A stretch of DNA of 30,405 nt from Intestinimonas timonensis (GTDB lineage: Bacteria; Bacillota; Clostridia; Oscillospirales; Oscillospiraceae), in assembly GCF_900626145.1 (NCBI RefSeq), contig NZ_LR130817.1:1-30405 (forward strand). Reading direction: 5' to 3'. The translations under genes were made by a program, and so were the position numbers. The notes under the pieces were generated by a model. It saw only the letters and a list, made by a program, of their open reading frames with translations, searched no databases and was not told the DNA's origin. Positions 28,395 to 30,405 of the stretch are shown one piece after another. Position 1 is the first letter of the stretch. Each line of letters starts with the position of its first letter.

Positions 28395-29144
28395 TTGTTC
28401 AATCAACGGCAGTTAGAGATCATTGATCTCCTCCAGACGGAGGATAAGGTCAGTGTCAGTGAGCTCACCCAGCGCTTTGGGGTGTCTCTGGTAACGGTGC
28501 GGCAGGACCTGAAGAAGCTGGAGGACCAGGGTGTTCTCAAGCGGACTCATGGCGGAGCCATCCCCGTGGACAACGGTTATGATACCTCCACCCGGATGTG
28601 GAACAATTATGAGCAGAAGCTTCGGATCGCCCAGCGGGCGGCGGAGATGGTGAGCGATGGAGAGACCGTCATTGTGGAGACCGGGTCCACCTGTTCTCTG
28701 CTGGCCAGGGAGCTGGCCTCCAAACGGGGCGTTACCGTCATTACCAACTCGGTGTTTCTGTGCAACTTTGTGCGCCGGTGCCCGGCGCTGGACGTGGTGC
28801 TGCTGGGCGGCTCCTTCCAGCACGACGCCGAGGCCAATGTGGGCCCCCTGACCAAGCTGGGGCTGGCTCAGTTCTCGGTGGACAAGTGCTTCATCGGCGC
28901 CGACGCCATCAGCGAGGATAAGGGCATCTCTACCATCAACCTCTTCCGGGCTGAGGTGGCCCGGGCCATGGCCAAGTCGGCTAAGAAAATGATCGTGCTG
29001 GCTACCTCCGACAAGGTGGGAGCCAACGCCGTGGCGTCCAGCTTCCCGCTCTCCTCTGTCCATACTGTCATCACGGACAAGGACCTGAGCAAGGAGGGAC
29101 GGGGCCTGTTGGATCAGGCCGGCGTAGAGGTCATTACCGTCTGA
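28395..29144 (+). CDS. DeoR/GlpR-family transcriptional regulator (249 aa)
   Basis: The start is the TTG at 28395, eight bases after GGAGG; it places the family's first helix at the N-terminus (FNQRQLEIIDLLQTEDKVSV). A DeoR helix-turn-helix follows (VSELTQRFGVSLVTVRQDLK, then LEDQGVLKRTHGGA), residues of about 5-58. Residues 70-245 are the DeoR C-terminal sensor domain, which normally binds a sugar phosphate: GETVIVETGSTCSLLARELA, VTVITNSVFLCNFV, VVLLGGSF, DKCFIGADAISEDKGISTIN and KMIVLATSDKVG. No sugar operon is adjacent, so its ligand and targets are unknown. Monocistronic, with own promoter and terminator. Confidence 0.93.
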   Translation: MFNQRQLEIIDLLQTEDKVSVSELTQRFGVSLVTVRQDLKKLEDQGVLKRTHGGAIPVDNGYDTSTRMWNNYEQKLRIAQRAAEMVSDGETVIVETGSTCSLLARELASKRGVTVITNSVFLCNFVRRCPALDVVLLGGSFQHDAEANVGPLTKLGLAQFSVDKCFIGADAISEDKGISTINLFRAEVARAMAKSAKKMIVLATSDKVGANAVASSFPLSSVHTVITDKDLSKEGRGLLDQAGVEVITV

Positions 29145-29162
29145 AACCAGGAAATACCAGCG

Positions 29163-29193
29163 GCCCCCGGACAGCGTCCGGGGGCTTTTTTTA
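29163..29193 (+). terminator. Intrinsic terminator after the DeoR-family gene
   Basis: GCCCCCGGAC (29163-29172), loop AGC, GTCCGGGGGC (29176-29185), then seven T. Textbook form. Confidence 0.95.
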
Positions 29194-29269
29194 CGGGTTC
29201 ACAAATTGTTCATGCATCCTTCAAAGTTTGTCCATCCATTCCCACTGGGCAAGTGGTATCCTATAAGCG

Positions 29270-29371
29270 TGGACAGGATAACAGATAAAAACATCACTTC
29301 ATCATCTCCAACCTCCTCTCTCTTTCTCAACTCAACACAGGGAAACGCCCCGCGGACAGCGGGGCGTTTTT
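29270..29371 (+). ncRNA. Candidate small RNA between two terminators
   Basis: A possible promoter (TTCCCA at 29239, 17-base spacer, TATAAG at 29262-29267) is followed by about 100 bases without a credible gene, ending in a perfect intrinsic terminator (29343-29371). The middle has a C/U-rich unpaired stretch (CCAACCTCCTCTCTCTTTC near 29308-29327) that could pair with ribosome binding sites. The arrangement fits a short regulatory RNA, but the -35 box is poor and there is no comparative support. Confidence 0.35.
29343..29371 (+). terminator. Intrinsic terminator
   Basis: AAACGCCCCGC (29343-29353), loop GGACA, GCGGGGCGTTT (29359-29369), TT. A perfect 11-bp stem; on the plus strand it has a five-T tail. 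No gene ends just before it, so it belongs to a non-coding transcript or to read-through from the DeoR gene. Confidence 0.85.
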
Positions 29372-29410
29372 CTGCCTTCCAGGCCGTTTGGGGGAGTAGT
29401 GGATAAGCTC

Positions 29411-29451
29411 AAAAAGCGAGGCATCTGCTTTTGGCAGATGCCTCGCTTTTT
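29411..29451. terminator. Bidirectional terminator, 18-bp stem
   Basis: AAAAAGCGAGGCATCTGC (29411-29428), loop TTTTG, and its exact complement (29434-29451). With A runs on the left and T runs on the right it would stop transcription from both directions. It lies 40 bp after the previous terminator. Confidence 0.88.
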
Positions 29452-29686
29452 GGGTTGTCGAAACAGCATAGATGTCGATTGGATATGAGACCCCACGCGG
29501 CGGGGCAGATGCGGTAGACAGTTATATTAGAATCCGTGCCGTATTGCGGCACACCATACTTTCTCGCGATCACTTTTTCATTTCCCAAACCACAGGCAGA
29601 CGGTTAAGTTTGGTGAAAAATGAAGCGGGAATAAGTAAAAATCCCGAATGCATTGGCTTAACAGTGATAAGACCTGCTAAGTATTG
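29452..29686. other. Gene-poor stretch, nothing recognised
   Basis: No ribosome binding site, tRNA or repeat is seen. An 82-residue open frame on the plus strand (29472-29720) has no start signal and no protein-like composition. The base composition is lower in GC than the prophage and the host genes, suggesting decayed or recently inserted DNA. Confidence 0.5.
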
Positions 29687-29857
29687 TCAAGAAGAAAAAG
29701 CAAACATTGTAAGTAGTTGAAAATCGGTGCACCTATAAGTATCGCGGAGTTGCTTGGTTTGTATTTCAACTAAACGGCCAACATCTATCTGCTGAGGTTG
29801 GCCAATTTCTTCATGTTTCTTCTTGTTGAAAAGCACCCCTGTATAAATGCGATCCAT
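29687..29857 (-). CDS. Small hypothetical protein (56 aa)
   Basis: The start is the ATG at 29857-29855, with GGGAGG eight bases upstream; the frame extends further but without another start signal. The protein begins MDRIYTGVLFNKKKHEEIGQ, continues PQQIDVGRLVEIQTKQLRDT and ends QLLTMFAFSS. No family is recognised. The region is low in GC and next to an insertion sequence, so this could be the start of a truncated gene. The good ribosome binding site is the main support. Confidence 0.4.
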   Translation of the reverse strand: MDRIYTGVLFNKKKHEEIGQPQQIDVGRLVEIQTKQLRDTYRCTDFQLLTMFAFSS

Positions 29858-30010
29858 GGTAAAAACCTCCCTAGATATGTCTTTCACCATGGAATACAAA
29901 ACTGCTTAAATACTAAGTCCTTTCATACATGATCTAATTTTTGAACATTATAACGCCATGAAATATGGGTGTCAGCGGCGAGAATAGCCAGAATATCTCC
30001 CTTGTAATTA
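29858..30010. other. Short A/T-rich gap before the insertion sequence
   Basis: No gene signal is seen. The stretch carries the upstream region of the small minus-strand gene and ends with TTA at 30008-30010, which fits the TNA target of IS5-family elements. No clear promoter was found for either side. Confidence 0.4.
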
Positions 30011-30405
30011 GGCCTTGTTTGAAAAATAAAAGTTGCACAAGAAACCAAGTTATGCGAAGTTATGAGCATGAAACGATATGAATTAACAAAAGAACAATGG
30101 GAACGAATCAAGCCGCTGCTGCCACCGGAAGAAACGGGAAAGCGGGGTCGTCCCCGGAAGGATAGCGGGATCATGCTCAACGGAATGCTCTGGATCGTCC
30201 GGAGCGGTGCGCAGTGGCGTGAGCTGCCGGAGACCTATGGTCCTTGGCAGTCTATATACGCAAGATTCGCCAAATGGCGGAATGAGGGCACTCTGGAAGC
30301 GGTATTCCACACACGGTCTGCGGACGCGGATATGGAGAACCTGAGCATGGACTCCACTTGCGTAAAGGTGCATGAAAGCGCAAATGGCGGGGAAAAAAAC
30401 GGCGG
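30011..30405 (+). mobile_element. IS5-family insertion sequence (IS427-like), left part
   Basis: The sequence from GGCCTTGTTTGAAAA (30011-30025) resembles the terminal repeat of IS427-group elements, preceded by a TTA target triplet. The transposase gene begins about 50 bp inside, as usual. The right end lies outside the window, so the terminal repeats and target duplication cannot be compared. Confidence 0.75.
30068..30405 (+). CDS. IS5-family transposase, first reading frame (partial)
   Basis: The N-terminal part of a DDE transposase, with the family start KRYELTKEQWERIKPLLPPE, then GRPRKDSGIMLNGMLWIVRS, GAQWRELPETYGPWQSIYAR and the beginning of the DDE core (ENLSMDSTCVKVHE, with the first Asp in MDST). 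ATG at 30062 is an alternative start two codons earlier. At 30392-30400 the text GAAAAAAAC gives the slippery heptamer A-AAA-AAC; IS427-group elements make their full transposase by frameshifting, so the second frame would follow outside the window. Truncated only by the window end. Confidence 0.9.
   Translation, partial: MKRYELTKEQWERIKPLLPPEETGKRGRPRKDSGIMLNGMLWIVRSGAQWRELPETYGPWQSIYARFAKWRNEGTLEAVFHTRSADADMENLSMDSTCVKVHESANGGEKNG

Noticed and set aside
29472..29720. 82-residue open frame in the gap before the IS
   Set aside because: No ribosome binding site, no protein-like pattern and overlaps a better-supported minus-strand small gene.

Overview
The window looks like a high-GC member of the Clostridia, probably Oscillospiraceae (Flavonifractor / Intestinimonas / Lawsonibacter-like). 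This rests on GC-rich coding with strong GGAGG ribosome binding sites, sigma-A type TTGACA/TATAAT promoters, a PcfK/PcfJ pair, and a siphophage gene set of the kind common in gut Clostridia. The genus is an inference; there is no rRNA or other marker to settle it.

Positions 1 to about 24.73 kb are most of a siphovirus-type prophage with HK97-type head genes, entered from its left at an unknown point; integrase, repressor and any primase or helicase are not in the window. The left part (1-7.6 kb) is early or accessory DNA: small Zn-binding proteins, a DUF3102 protein, a PcfK (AcrIIA9-like)/PcfJ pair, and an HUH rolling-circle-type Rep. Two cassettes run on the opposite strand with their own promoters: a DUF4160/DUF2442-HTH toxin-antitoxin-like pair (3819-4543), and two small proteins, one a membrane protein (5351-5976). 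Next come HNH endonuclease, a structured cos candidate, P27-type small terminase, large terminase, portal, prohead protease and major capsid protein (7.6-14.0 kb). Connector, head closure, tail completion, gp10-like protein, major tail protein, tail chaperones with a -1 frameshift, tape measure, hub and collagen-like fibre follow (14.0-22.7 kb). A composite endolysin and a holin finish the module (22.7-24.7 kb). Most of these genes abut or overlap by ATGA/GTGA, so they read as one translationally coupled late operon.

From 24.88 kb the window is host chromosome. A five-gene tRNA operon (Gly, Arg, His, Gln, Lys in transcription order) runs on the minus strand from a consensus promoter, with the 3' end of tRNA-Lys facing the prophage. 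It is followed by pyrB with a PyrI-like C-terminal zinc motif, a CmpB-family membrane protein, a TrhA/hemolysin III-family protein and a DeoR-family regulator. A gene-poor, terminator-rich stretch leads to an IS5-family element cut off by the window end.

The most unusual signal is a 17-bp palindrome, GTGTCCAAnTTGGACAC, found four times at wide intervals in the prophage (8.57, 10.55, 14.31, 24.03 kb), with a further half-site over a promoter at 6.02 kb. It looks like a dispersed operator or stoperator family. Other points of note are the autoregulated DUF4160/DUF2442-HTH pair, an endolysin that fuses a phosphodiester-glycosidase-like domain to an amidase with a preserved internal ribosome binding site and start, and a low-GC replacement of the fibre tip.
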